Shown here piece by piece: positions 16,986-24,436 of a DNA stretch of 64,000 bases. The stretch lies in the NCBI RefSeq assembly GCF_015732285.1, contig NZ_WIQU01000040.1:1-64000 (forward strand), given 5' to 3'. This stretch comes from Pectinatus frisingensis. Lineage in GTDB: Bacteria; Bacillota; Negativicutes; Selenomonadales; Selenomonadaceae. The translations under genes were made by a program, and so were the position numbers. Positions within the stretch are counted from its first letter, which is position 1. Each line of letters begins with the position of its first letter. The notes beneath the pieces are model-generated. The model saw nothing but the letters and a program-made list of their open reading frames with translations, had not been told where the DNA came from and made no database searches.

Positions 16986-17301
16986 CCTTTGTGAGTAAAG
17001 GTAAGCCTAGTGTGTGCTGTAGTTCGCTTAAAGCGTTCTTCTGAAGGTCATTAAGGTCTTTACTAAGACACAAGACATAGCAGGTATACTGCCAGTCAAT
17101 TAATGAAGTGTCAGCATATTGCTTCAGCGGTATTCCTTCTTCTACTCGTCCATCTGGATGAATGATAAAGTGAAACCCTAAGCAAAACCAGCCTTTCCAC
17201 ATCAGCTTTTTTTCTATTTCTTCTTTTGACATATCCTTGCTATTAGTGAATACTAAGCGGATAATGTTCATTTCTTCTTTTCGTTCTAAAAACTTAATCA
17301 T
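16963..17301 (-). CDS. T7 lysozyme (gp3.5) homologue lacking amidase residues
   Basis: 112 aa. GWFCLGFHFIIHPDGRVEEGIPL (split here: residues 37-45 and 46-58) matches the zinc amidase core GWLDVGYHFIIKRDGTVEAG of T7 lysozyme, and CYVLCLSKDLNDLQKNALSEL matches its later helices. The first zinc ligand (His17 in T7, in VHCSAT) is Thr/Asn here (VFTNSKD), the catalytic Tyr46 is Phe43, and the C-terminal part with His122, Lys128 and Cys130 is absent. It cannot be an amidase of the known type. T7 lysozyme also binds and inhibits T7 RNA polymerase, so a purely regulatory role is the best guess. The exact start is uncertain (Met11 possible). Confidence 0.72.
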   Translation of the reverse strand: MIKFLERKEEMNIIRLVFTNSKDMSKEEIEKKLMWKGWFCLGFHFIIHPDGRVEEGIPLKQYADTSLIDWQYTCYVLCLSKDLNDLQKNALSELQHTLGLPLLTKGENIGRI

Positions 17302-17310
17302 AATACTTTG

Positions 17311-17751
17311 TCAGCCTTTCGATTTAAGACCAACGATTGACTTTTTGGATTCTTTGAACCATTCAGCAGGTATCAATTTAGCTGCATATTTGTAGCCATT
17401 TTTAATACACCAGTCAGCATATGTTGTCTTTGAACCCTTGTATAGCTTGCTATTAGGATCCGTAAAGACAAAGCGTATATCTAGGTTCGGATACGTTTCT
17501 TTGATTATCAAGTGCTTTTTGCGGTCAGCTATCTCAAATAATCCTTTTGTTTCAACGATTATACCGTTAGACAATATAAAGTCTGGTGTGTACTTATGTT
17601 CGCTGGCAGGAATTATATAGGTCAGATAAGATTGCTCATACACCTCTTTATTTTCATAATTTTTAATTTGTGCTGCAACCTTATCTTCTAAACCTGACCT
17701 GTGCCCATGACTAGGCTTGTAGTGATACTTTCCACCATGTAAGAGACTTAT
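17311..17751 (-). CDS. Endonuclease I / Holliday-junction resolvase (T7 gp3-like), probable AUA start
   Basis: 146 aa if started at 17751. The core reads PASEHKYTPDFILSNGIIVE, then TKGLFEIADRKKHLIIKE, containing the Asp, Glu and Lys that match T7 Asp55, Glu65 and Lys67. The matching Glu20 lies in RSGLEDKV, upstream of the first ATG (17643), so the gene must start earlier. In that frame the only codon with a spaced Shine-Dalgarno (AGGTG, seven bases) is ATA at 17749-17751, overlapping the SSB stop as TAATA, where other genes here have TAATG-like couplings. From that ATA to the RSGLED motif there is no ATG, GTG or TTG. Confidence 0.82.
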   Translation of the reverse strand: MSLLHGGKYHYKPSHGHRSGLEDKVAAQIKNYENKEVYEQSYLTYIIPASEHKYTPDFILSNGIIVETKGLFEIADRKKHLIIKETYPNLDIRFVFTDPNSKLYKGSKTTYADWCIKNGYKYAAKLIPAEWFKESKKSIVGLKSKG

Positions 17752-18371
17752 TAAAAGTCACCTTCAGACTCTTGTGGTGAAAAAGGTATTTCGTCATCTG
17801 TATCCACTGTGTTCGCTTCATTTTCCTGACTATAGCCATCTTCTTTGTCGAAACCTAAGCCAGCAGCAGAGTTGCTACCATATTCCACCATGTCTAATAT
17901 TTGTATGCCTAAGAGACGCAAAGAGACCCCATAGTTCTTGTCATTCATATAGAACGGAGACAATTCAAAAGCAACAATAGCTTTAGAGCCATTTCCTACA
18001 CCTGTTATGGTCTTAGAAATTTCTTTTGTAGCTGCATCGAAGATAGGAACGGACTTTTCTAATTCTGTACCATCCTTGCATTTGATGATGTGTGTCATTT
18101 TGAATTTGAAGTATTCTTCTTCTTTGTACTCTTTCAAACCATTTGAATAATCATATTTGAATTTCTTAGCTGGACATTCATCCGATTCTTTGAATTTATT
18201 CCATTCCTCGTCAATCTGGTCTAATAATTTCTTTTTGTCTTTTTCGGAGAGCTTCAGCATGACCGAAAATTTGTTTGTTGAGACCCCTTTAAATTCCTCT
18301 GGTTTCAATAAGTGAGCAAATAAGACCTCACCAATACCTGTTTTACCTTTAAATAATTTTCTTTTTGCCAT
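17751..18371 (-). CDS. Single-stranded DNA-binding protein (T7 gp2.5-like)
   Basis: 206 aa (T7 gp2.5: 232). Positions 1-30 (KLFKGKTGIGEVLFAHLLKP) and the beta-rich middle match the gp2.5 OB-fold pattern, and the C-terminus is highly acidic and ends in Phe (TDDEIPFSPQESEGDF), the hallmark tail that contacts polymerase and primase-helicase. Located just upstream of endonuclease I, as in T7. The TAA stop overlaps the proposed ATA start of that gene. Confidence 0.88.
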   Translation of the reverse strand: MAKRKLFKGKTGIGEVLFAHLLKPEEFKGVSTNKFSVMLKLSEKDKKKLLDQIDEEWNKFKESDECPAKKFKYDYSNGLKEYKEEEYFKFKMTHIIKCKDGTELEKSVPIFDAATKEISKTITGVGNGSKAIVAFELSPFYMNDKNYGVSLRLLGIQILDMVEYGSNSAAGLGFDKEDGYSQENEANTVDTDDEIPFSPQESEGDF

Positions 18372-18419
18372 ATGTTTATCACTTGTCCTCTACAAATTTA
18401 ATTTTTGTCTGTTTACTAA

Positions 18420-18578
18420 TCATTTTATTTTGACCTCATCTAGCGCAATACCATCAGGAGTAAGACAACAATATCCACTTTTATTGAAGTGACAACGGTT
18501 ACAAGACTTCTTTGCTTTGCACCAATCCTGAATTTCTTTAGCAATAAATACAACTTCCTTAAATTTCTTTGATTTCAT
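18420..18578 (-). CDS. 52-aa Cys-rich phage protein
   Basis: Start placed at the ATG at 18578 (MKSKKFKEVVF), nine bases after AGAGG; the longer frame runs through the upstream palindrome and is unlikely. The Cys pattern DWCKAKKSCNRCHFNKSGYC followed by another Cys may bind zinc or an Fe-S cluster. Function unknown. Preceded by palindrome copy 2. Confidence 0.6.
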   Translation of the reverse strand: MKSKKFKEVVFIAKEIQDWCKAKKSCNRCHFNKSGYCCLTPDGIALDEVKIK

Positions 18579-18607
18579 GTTATTAAACCTCTCTTGTCCT
18601 TTTAATT

Positions 18608-18625
18608 TTGTAACGTACATTACAA
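18608..18625 (-). repeat. Palindrome copy 2 (TTGTAACGTACATTACAA)
   Basis: Identical to the element at 12554-12571. It begins two bases after the stop of the DUF3310 gene and precedes the AGAGG site of the next gene. Confidence 0.75.
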
Positions 18626-18627
18626 TT

Positions 18628-18993
18628 TTATTTTGTAGGGTCTATAGTTTCGCCTTTACTAGCTATCTCCAACCATTCGGCATACCTATGAATCTTTGCA
18701 GCTTCCTGCTGCCCTGCATCCTTTTTACCGAACCGACACGAATATTTGATTATGTTACCTAACAGGAACCCAATAAATGCTTCATGTGACAATTGAGCTT
18801 GCATGAGTTCTATAGGCTGGACTGAGCCACCATAATGTTTGTCAAAGTGCTTAGAAGCATCCACAGCATCATTATGTGTATGAGTAGATAATTTAGCTTC
18901 AAGTCCTCTTTTTTCATCACTGGTGTGAACATGGACATAACTAGATTCATCCTCATTCATGCACTTATGAAAATCCCAATCAGGCTGCATCAT
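18628..18993 (-). CDS. DUF3310-domain protein (T7 gp1.7-related)
   Basis: 121 aa. The C-terminal half contains HYGGSVQPIELMQAQLSHE, then FIGFLLGNIIKYSCRFGKKD and the AAKIHRYAEWLE helix, which is the DUF3310 pattern. T7 gp1.7, an unusual nucleotide kinase acting on dGMP/dTMP, carries this domain, so a role in nucleotide supply is possible here but not shown. The N-terminal 50 residues are His- and Asp-rich and unassigned. Its start overlaps the dUTPase stop. Confidence 0.78.
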   Translation of the reverse strand: MMQPDWDFHKCMNEDESSYVHVHTSDEKRGLEAKLSTHTHNDAVDASKHFDKHYGGSVQPIELMQAQLSHEAFIGFLLGNIIKYSCRFGKKDAGQQEAAKIHRYAEWLEIASKGETIDPTK

Positions 18994-19508
18994 TTATTGT
19001 CACCTGTGGAACCGAAGCCACCTTCAGACCTTTCAGTTTCACTTAATTCTGTAACTTCTTCAAAAGACACATCAACATTCTTCTCTATCAAGCATTGAGC
19101 AAGCCTTGTGCCCTCTGCTATGTAGACTCGTTCTCGACTTAAGTTATCTATAAGCAACTTAAGTTCCCCACGATAATCAGCATCAATAATGCCAACTTGA
19201 TTAGATAAGCGTAATTTAGTCTTTAAAGCTATACCAGACCGCATGAATACTTTCATGTGATAGCCTTCAGGTATCTCAAAAGCTAATCCTGTGGAGAGCA
19301 TGGTGCTTTTGTCATCTGCATTAATGCAGCGTACATAAAGACCTTCTGTTGTAACTAAGTCAAAGCAAGCGGCATCTTTGGTCTGCCTTTTAGGAATCAT
19401 AGCGTTTTCTGTCAGCTTTTTGACTTTGACTATTAGACCTTTTGGAGTGTTTGAGCCTAACTTTGGTTCTTCTGGTGCTGCTGCTTTTGGCTTTCTTGTT
19501 GTTGTCAT
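18990..19508 (-). CDS. dut: dUTP diphosphatase
   Basis: About 172 aa. All five trimeric dUTPase motifs can be read: AACFDL (1), MRSGIALK (2), GIIDADYRGELK (3), ERVYIAEGTRLAQ (4) and RSEGGFGSTG (5, C-terminal arm). It makes dUMP for ThyX. The start is placed at 19508 (MTTTRKPK) with AAAGGATG upstream. A longer in-frame ATG at 19571 lies inside the phage-polymerase promoter at 19553-19576 and reads through it, so it should be discarded. Confidence 0.92.
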   Translation of the reverse strand: MTTTRKPKAAAPEEPKLGSNTPKGLIVKVKKLTENAMIPKRQTKDAACFDLVTTEGLYVRCINADDKSTMLSTGLAFEIPEGYHMKVFMRSGIALKTKLRLSNQVGIIDADYRGELKLLIDNLSRERVYIAEGTRLAQCLIEKNVDVSFEEVTELSETERSEGGFGSTGDNK

Positions 19509-19552
19509 CGAATCATCCTTTTCTATGTTTGAATTTTGAAAATGAGTGTTTC

Positions 19553-19576
19553 TCTCTGTATTGTGTGCCACCTAAA
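19553..19576 (-). promoter_or_regulatory. Phage RNA polymerase promoter, copy A (upstream of dut)
   Basis: Minus strand reads TTTAGGTGG, CACACAATACAGAGA. It shares TTTAGGTG with the SP6 promoter and the CAC-ATA-GAGA layout with T7-family promoters, and recurs near-identically at 19779-19802 and 22487-22510. It should drive the replication genes from dut onwards. Confidence 0.8.
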
Positions 19577-19778
19577 TAAAGCCAGTAACAGCAAGGCTTT
19601 AAGACACATAAAAATTTAAGGTTTTAAAAGACAAATAAAGAGTTTACTACTATAGCTATTTACTTTAGTAAACCTTTAGTAATACTAAAGATATAAATAA
19701 TAAATAGTTATAATAGTGAAACTAAAAGAGGAACCCTTAGCTATCTTAAAGATAACTAAAAGTTCCTTTATGTTTCTC
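19577..19778. other. AT-rich stretch between two phage promoters; candidate primary replication origin
   Basis: About 200 bp without a gene, over 75% A+T by eye, between promoters A and B and directly downstream of the RNA polymerase gene. T7's primary origin has exactly this arrangement (phi1.1A, phi1.1B and an AT-rich run after gene 1). It contains inverted repeats such as CTTTAGT-AAT-ACTAAAG and GTTTACT...AGTAAAC. Origin function is inferred from position and composition. Confidence 0.5.
19729..19767 (-). terminator. Long hairpin after the RNA polymerase gene; possible early terminator
   Basis: Minus strand: GGAAC, TTAG, TATCTT then AAGATA, CTAA, GTTCC pair around one central base, followed by TCTTTTAG. 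It could stop host-polymerase early transcripts after the phage polymerase gene, as the T7 early terminator does. It also falls only about 15 bases into the transcript from promoter B, so a 5' leader hairpin is an alternative. Confidence 0.55.
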
Positions 19779-19802
19779 TCTCTGTATTGTGTTCCACCTA
19801 AA
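19779..19802 (-). promoter_or_regulatory. Phage RNA polymerase promoter, copy B (after the polymerase gene)
   Basis: Minus strand TTTAGGTGG, AACACAATACAGAGA; one base differs from copies A and C. A partial second copy (CTAAGTGGAACACAAAG on the minus strand, about 19810-19826) lies just upstream in tandem, overlapping the 3' end of the polymerase gene. Confidence 0.8.
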
Positions 19803-19822
19803 AGTTAAACTTTGTGTTCCAC

Positions 19823-22465
19823 TTAGGCAAAACAAAAATCACTATTGGCTATGTTGTCAATATTTAAGTTTCCAAACTTAGGCAGCTCAGGGATTTCAGC
19901 ATCATCAGCTATAAGATACTTAACGTCATTCAAAAAATTTTCTAAATGGTTCTGGTCTTTATATAAGCCAATAAATTCTTGCCTTATAGTCTTATATAAA
20001 CTTCCTGCATGAGCTATATCAGTACCAAAGGAATCATGTATCATAGCAAAATTTCTATTACCTAATTTATGTTCAGCCACAACCACTCTTTGTAAATGAC
20101 AAGCATCCATGCTGTGTATAAAGTTAGGACTGATACCATTCTTTTGACCTCTAATATTGATATTGCCTGTAGATTCATTAGTATAAAAGCGTACCCTAGC
20201 ACTGTTAAATCTTAATTGTACTTTCTTTTCTTCTTCTACCATATAATTTTGCTGAATTGGTAAACCATTTGGTGTACACCACGTAACAACTTTACTATTG
20301 CTGCATATGAGACCTGCTATTTGTTGAAGCCATTCCATACCTTCTACAGCCTTAACAACTGTTGTAACAACTGCATCCCATATAAGACCTACCATGTAAA
20401 CCGCAGCCTGATTTTTGTTTAAAAAAGGTGAATCCTCTGGATGGTCTAAGACAAAAGGTTTTATAATATCTTCTAAAATATTTTCTTTAAAACCATATTG
20501 TCTACTGCCATAAGCTAAAGTCATGACAGACCTCTTGCAAACCTTGCGTGTTATGCCTTTTTGTCCAAACTTCATGTCATTAAAGGTAGTCCAATTAAGA
20601 GCTAGTGTTTTTGTACCATATTTAATGTTTTTATTCGCTTGTAGCTTGCCATCTTTAGTAGGCTTTAGTTCATCCTCAGTACCACTTATAGCGTCCTTAA
20701 GCAACACCTTGTTAACCTTTTCAGCTACAATAGAATAAATATCCTGCACTGTGTCAGAAGGTATCAAATTGACAGCCTTACCGCCTATTTCATCCCTTAA
20801 GAGAGCCGAAAAGTGCTGCAAGCCTGAACAAGTGCCATCAAAAGCTAGTGCCAAGCCTGACTTAAAGCCAACACAAGAATTATTATGGGTAGACATATAA
20901 GTTTTAAGTTTCTTCCATTCAAAACAAAAGGCTAGAAATTCCATAGGATAGTCACCTTTAGAGACTTCATACCACCATTGGTATCCTAAAGCATCCTCAG
21001 CACTATTGATAATGTTGTCTGTGTTGTCCTCTACCCACTTGACTCTATCAGCAAAGTTTATTTTGTCATTACCTGCAAGGTTTGCGCCATGTATAGCCAT
21101 CCACTTATAATCATCTTTATGCTGACATTCAGAAGGTTCAGCAAACAGCAGCAAAGACTTGCTTATATCGTCACCTTGTGGACTTAAAGCTGTCGGAATT
21201 GGGTAGCAGCGTCCTCTATAATCCATGTTCCAAGGAAAGTAAATTTTGTCATATGCAGCAAACTTTTCAGCGGTCTTAAGTGCCATTAAGAGACGTAGAG
21301 CGTGACTTTTTCGTACTTCTTCTTGCTTATAGATTGCTACAAGGTGCTTTTTGTGTTCCTTAATTTCTTCTTCCGTTGCTGTGTCTGGTGCCTTTGAGAT
21401 AGTAAAAGGTTCTGTTTGAGGTAAACCACCCAAGTTACCACCACTTGCATATATGTCTTTCATGACTTGCAAAATGTCCTTATTGATGATAAAAGGTGTA
21501 TCCTGCATAGCATTAAGGGCATCATAGACATTAGATAAATCAACTGTTTCAAGCTTCTTTTGATATTTTGAAGTAAATATATTATCACTACCAAATTTCA
21601 GTCTTAAAAGTTTAATTAGAAGCATAGACTCACCATAATAAGCACCTTCTGTCGGACTTGTCCAGTGTTTAGGTGGTATGATAGTAGGCTTGTAATGTAT
21701 AGCATTTTCAAGTAGATGATTTTCATTACTGAACCAAGCCTTTTCAAACCATTCAGTCATAGCAAGACAAGTTATTTTCTTTTCATTCCTTAATCTTTTA
21801 ACAGTCTTGAAATATCCGCTGCCTTTAATAATACTTTCTAAAATTTTAGCACCTAACATTTGTGCTTCTTGTCTGCTCCATGTAATACGTGTATAACCTT
21901 CTTTGTTCATACGATTTACTGCATAAACAATCTTATAAGACTCTTGTACACGTTGAGAAATACCTTTTTCCATGCTTGATTTAAGCCATTTTAAATCAGT
22001 GCCCTTATTAGCTTGCTCCCATTGATAAAAAGCTTCTATATCAGCTTCAGCCTTTATATGACTACCAATAAAAAAGGCTATTTCAGAAACAGAATTTTCA
22101 GTAGTAAAAATCTTGTTTACGCTTACTGACAAGCCAATTAAAGTAATTAATTCTTCTAATTTGTCCTCTTGTTCTCTATAGATAGATATTAAATCTTTCA
22201 TAGGCTTTACATAATAACCTTGTGTAGTTTTCTTTGGCTTTTGTACGTCTGTTATAAGTGCCTTAATGTTATCCCTACAAGAATCCCAAGCATATTTAGC
22301 AAATTTTTCGCCTAAATTGCTTTGTCCTGCTGTGCCCTCTCTTTTAGCCTTTTCTAATGATAAACGCAAGCTATTTTCAGCTTCTTTTTTACACTCTGAT
22401 TCAAGCTCTAATTGTTTATAGAATAAGTCTCCATATTGATTAATATACTTGTCATAATTAAACAT
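19823..22465 (-). CDS. Single-subunit phage RNA polymerase (T7/SP6 type)
   Basis: 880 aa (T7 883, SP6 874). Catalytic motifs: ALAFDGTCSGLQHFSALL (motif A, T7 Asp537), RKVCKRSVMTLAYGSRQYGF (motif B, T7 Lys631/Tyr639), FIHSMDACHLQR and MIHDSFGTD (motif C, T7 Asp812), and the C-terminal Phe-Ala end SDFCFA (T7 SDFAFA). The specificity-loop region before SPNFIHS differs from T7, fitting the different promoter sequence. GGGGG lies seven bases before the ATG. A phage promoter copy sits just upstream, so the polymerase probably boosts its own synthesis. Confidence 0.97.
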   Translation of the reverse strand: MFNYDKYINQYGDLFYKQLELESECKKEAENSLRLSLEKAKREGTAGQSNLGEKFAKYAWDSCRDNIKALITDVQKPKKTTQGYYVKPMKDLISIYREQEDKLEELITLIGLSVSVNKIFTTENSVSEIAFFIGSHIKAEADIEAFYQWEQANKGTDLKWLKSSMEKGISQRVQESYKIVYAVNRMNKEGYTRITWSRQEAQMLGAKILESIIKGSGYFKTVKRLRNEKKITCLAMTEWFEKAWFSNENHLLENAIHYKPTIIPPKHWTSPTEGAYYGESMLLIKLLRLKFGSDNIFTSKYQKKLETVDLSNVYDALNAMQDTPFIINKDILQVMKDIYASGGNLGGLPQTEPFTISKAPDTATEEEIKEHKKHLVAIYKQEEVRKSHALRLLMALKTAEKFAAYDKIYFPWNMDYRGRCYPIPTALSPQGDDISKSLLLFAEPSECQHKDDYKWMAIHGANLAGNDKINFADRVKWVEDNTDNIINSAEDALGYQWWYEVSKGDYPMEFLAFCFEWKKLKTYMSTHNNSCVGFKSGLALAFDGTCSGLQHFSALLRDEIGGKAVNLIPSDTVQDIYSIVAEKVNKVLLKDAISGTEDELKPTKDGKLQANKNIKYGTKTLALNWTTFNDMKFGQKGITRKVCKRSVMTLAYGSRQYGFKENILEDIIKPFVLDHPEDSPFLNKNQAAVYMVGLIWDAVVTTVVKAVEGMEWLQQIAGLICSNSKVVTWCTPNGLPIQQNYMVEEEKKVQLRFNSARVRFYTNESTGNINIRGQKNGISPNFIHSMDACHLQRVVVAEHKLGNRNFAMIHDSFGTDIAHAGSLYKTIRQEFIGLYKDQNHLENFLNDVKYLIADDAEIPELPKFGNLNIDNIANSDFCFA

Positions 22466-22486
22466 TTGTAAACCCCCATAAATTCA

Positions 22487-22510
22487 TCTCTGTATTGTGT
22501 GCCACCTAAA
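22487..22510 (-). promoter_or_regulatory. Phage RNA polymerase promoter, copy C (upstream of the polymerase gene itself)
   Basis: Minus strand TTTAGGTGG, CACACAATACAGAGA, identical over the core to copy A. Its predicted start is about 20-25 bases before the polymerase ATG, giving a positive feedback loop. Confidence 0.8.
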
Positions 22511-22649
22511 AAAGGTCAAAAATATAGCAGCTAAGACATAACAGCCTTAACTGCTTGTTTGCTTTTTAGAAATGTGCCTTATGCTATTTGAAAATTCTGT
22601 AACTTGCTTCACCTCTCATACATATACATGACTTCACTTGCTCTATTTA

Positions 22650-22751
22650 CTACTTGATGGACTTAATAAAATGTCCATTTCCATCATAAAGCAAAATCTT
22701 TTTATTACGTGATACGCATAAGACCAATAAATTTAGCAATAGTTTCTTCAT
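22650..22751 (-). CDS. Possible 33-aa peptide
   Basis: Short frame starting MKKLLLNLLVLCVSRNKKIL, hydrophobic at the N-terminus, with AGAGAGG ten bases upstream inside the end of the 83-aa gene. It is the only open frame with a ribosome binding site in the 290-bp gap before the polymerase gene. Evidence is limited to frame, spacing and start signal; function unknown. Confidence 0.35.
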   Translation of the reverse strand: MKKLLLNLLVLCVSRNKKILLYDGNGHFIKSIK

Positions 22752-22756
22752 TTTCT

Positions 22757-23008
22757 TCAATCCTCTCTAATCAACTTGTAGCCTTTATTGCCAAAAAACT
22801 CTTTGTAACCATTGATAGCTTGTGTGGTGCTTGAAGTGAACCAACCGCTATGTGTGACACTAAAAGTTTTCTTGTTATCATCTACACAACAAATATCAGT
22901 GCCATAATATGTAAAACTTCTGTGTCCATAGATTCCTACAAAAACAGCATGGTTGCCTACTGTTTTAGACTTGTTAGCTGCTGTCAGCTTTTCGATATAT
23001 TTACGCAT
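22757..23008 (-). CDS. Early phage protein of unknown function
   Basis: 83 aa. The central part (GHRSFTYYGTDICCVDDNKKT then SVTHSGWFTSSTTQAINGY) resembles a short phage module of the type T-Y-x-T-I-V ... GGW-T-TT-x-MN (DUF8033-like) by eye. It lies in the early block between the SprT-like gene and the RNA polymerase gene. Confidence 0.65.
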   Translation of the reverse strand: MRKYIEKLTAANKSKTVGNHAVFVGIYGHRSFTYYGTDICCVDDNKKTFSVTHSGWFTSSTTQAINGYKEFFGNKGYKLIRED

Positions 23009-23143
23009 AATTTAAAACACCTCTCATATAATATAGTTGTCATATTCCAATAAATGCTTATTTTAAGGCTTGTAAGACAAAGGAAGTTGATATTAGACAT
23101 TAAGACTATAAGAGCTTGTCTTTCCTCTGTCTTACTCGCTTTT

Positions 23144-23161
23144 TTGTAATGCACATTACAA
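23144..23161 (-). repeat. Palindrome copy 3 (TTGTAATGCACATTACAA)
   Basis: Variant with perfect 7-base arms (TTGTAAT / ATTACAA). It starts three bases after the stop of the SprT-like gene. Confidence 0.7.
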
Positions 23162-23164
23162 TTC

Positions 23165-23794
23165 TTAAATCATAAATTCGTTACATTCAGCACACTTGAT
23201 ATTTAAACCTGCTGCACCTGTAACAAATGCGCCACATATCGGACAGGTATATTTGACTTTATGACTTGCTTTTTTGACTTTTTTCTTTTCTGAACCTAAC
23301 AAGCCTTTACAAGTGAACGGCAAGTATAATCCTTCTGGCATCTTGTTGAACGCTTTTATAAATCTACCATCTTTAGCCACATAATGAGTCATAGATTGAC
23401 CAGTACGCTTACCACCTTCAACGCCTGTATTACTGCATATCAAGCCAACTAACTCCATTTTGTCGGCAAACTCTTTATTGTGATAGCAACGTCTGGGCGG
23501 TTTGCCTGATGTTTCCTGCCATAGATGGCACATTTCATGAACCAAAGTAGAAAAAAATTGTTCGCTAGAGCGTTTGGACATATAATCAGGATTCATGCTA
23601 ATTTCATGAGCTTGCTTGCTGCTGTCCTTACTGTCAGACCATTGAGAAGGTACAAAGAAGCCTAAAGCCTTGCTTTTACGGCTAAAGGTCAAGATAACTT
23701 CTGGCAAGCTACCAGCAAATAAAGCCTTGTTGTAGTACGTAAAAGCATCTTGCAATGCCCCATACTGCGCCGTTGTGATTGTTTGTTGTTCCAT
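23165..23794 (-). CDS. SprT-like zinc metalloprotease
   Basis: 209 aa. The zinc protease signature is LVHEMCHLWQE (HExxH), followed by a third-ligand region PPRRCYHNKEFADKM, as in SprT/Spartan-like proteins; the C-terminus has a zinc ribbon (YTCPICGAFVTG ... IKCAECNEF), the usual SprT layout. The family acts on DNA-associated proteins and is common in mobile elements. It is an early gene between ArdA and the polymerase. Substrate unknown. RNA hairpin copy 1 lies just upstream. Confidence 0.85.
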   Translation of the reverse strand: MEQQTITTAQYGALQDAFTYYNKALFAGSLPEVILTFSRKSKALGFFVPSQWSDSKDSSKQAHEISMNPDYMSKRSSEQFFSTLVHEMCHLWQETSGKPPRRCYHNKEFADKMELVGLICSNTGVEGGKRTGQSMTHYVAKDGRFIKAFNKMPEGLYLPFTCKGLLGSEKKKVKKASHKVKYTCPICGAFVTGAAGLNIKCAECNEFMI

Positions 23795-23834
23795 GATTGT
23801 AATTACCTCACTTGTGTTTTATTTTTAGAGGTGC

Positions 23835-23889
23835 TTATTGTCCTCTATAGTGCCCACAAGCGAACTTGCAAGCACCTACAAGACAATAA
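23835..23889 (-). ncRNA. 55-nt structured RNA element, copy 1 (between ardA and the sprT-like gene)
   Basis: In the minus-strand transcript: outer stem UUAUUGUC/GACAAUAA, an internal loop, then an 11-bp inner stem GUGCUUGCAAG-UUCG-CUUGUGGGCAC. The second copy at 24437-24491 has the same length and shape with compensatory changes. Resembles the irregular RNase III processing hairpins between T7 early genes. The 3' part also reads GGCACTATAGAGGACA, similar to a T7-type promoter core. Confidence 0.75.
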
Positions 23890-23891
23890 AG

Positions 23892-24401
23892 TTAATAACG
23901 TTCTATATAGCCATTTTCTGTGTATGTTCCGTCCATGCTTGCATCCCGTCCGATAGCTTCATAGTCCAAATAGTTTTCTAAAGCTTCTGGCACTTCAACA
24001 CCAAACAAACCTTCATCAACTAAATAGTGCCCTAATTCGTCATCATCTGATATACCAAGATAAAATCCGTAATCTTCTTTTTGCATAGCTTCAAGTGCAT
24101 CAGATAGACCCCACGCTTCACAAGCTGCATTGAAGGCTTCGTGGTCACAATCCTCAATACTGTTAATTTGTTCCGCTATGTCATCTAAATGCTGTAAACT
24201 TTCATATTCGCTAATTTTCAACCCCTTAATATCTGTTTCATAATCGGTAATAAAAAAATCTTCATAGCCTGTATTGTCAGCAACACCAATACTTTTTAGT
24301 TCTTCTTGCCAGTCTGGCTGTTCTAAGACATCAATCCACTTGCCAACTAATTCACCTTCGTTATACTTGCCTAAATTCGTTAAATAAATTTTTAATTCCA
24401 T
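23892..24401 (-). CDS. ardA: ArdA-family anti-restriction protein
   Basis: 169 aa and very acidic. The family start is visible (IYLTNLGKYNEGELVGKW), together with VGVADN/GYEDFFITDYE and the C-terminal NYLDYEAIGRDASMDG. ArdA proteins mimic bent DNA and block type I restriction-modification enzymes. It is one of the first genes to be expressed, the slot that T7 fills with the unrelated DNA mimic Ocr (gp0.3). Flanked on both sides by the two covarying RNA hairpins, which would free it as a separate mRNA. Confidence 0.93.
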   Translation of the reverse strand: MELKIYLTNLGKYNEGELVGKWIDVLEQPDWQEELKSIGVADNTGYEDFFITDYETDIKGLKISEYESLQHLDDIAEQINSIEDCDHEAFNAACEAWGLSDALEAMQKEDYGFYLGISDDDELGHYLVDEGLFGVEVPEALENYLDYEAIGRDASMDGTYTENGYIERY

Positions 24402-24436
24402 GATAATTACCTGCCTTTTTAAATTTAGTAGGACGC

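Noticed and set aside
17311-17643. Endonuclease I starting at the first ATG (17643)
   Set aside because: This would remove the RSGLED segment that holds an essential catalytic Glu in T7 endonuclease I.
18990-19571. Longer dUTPase start at 19571
   Set aside because: It would translate straight through the repeated phage-polymerase promoter (19553-19576), and the start at 19508 has a good ribosome binding site and the family-typical N-terminus shortly after.
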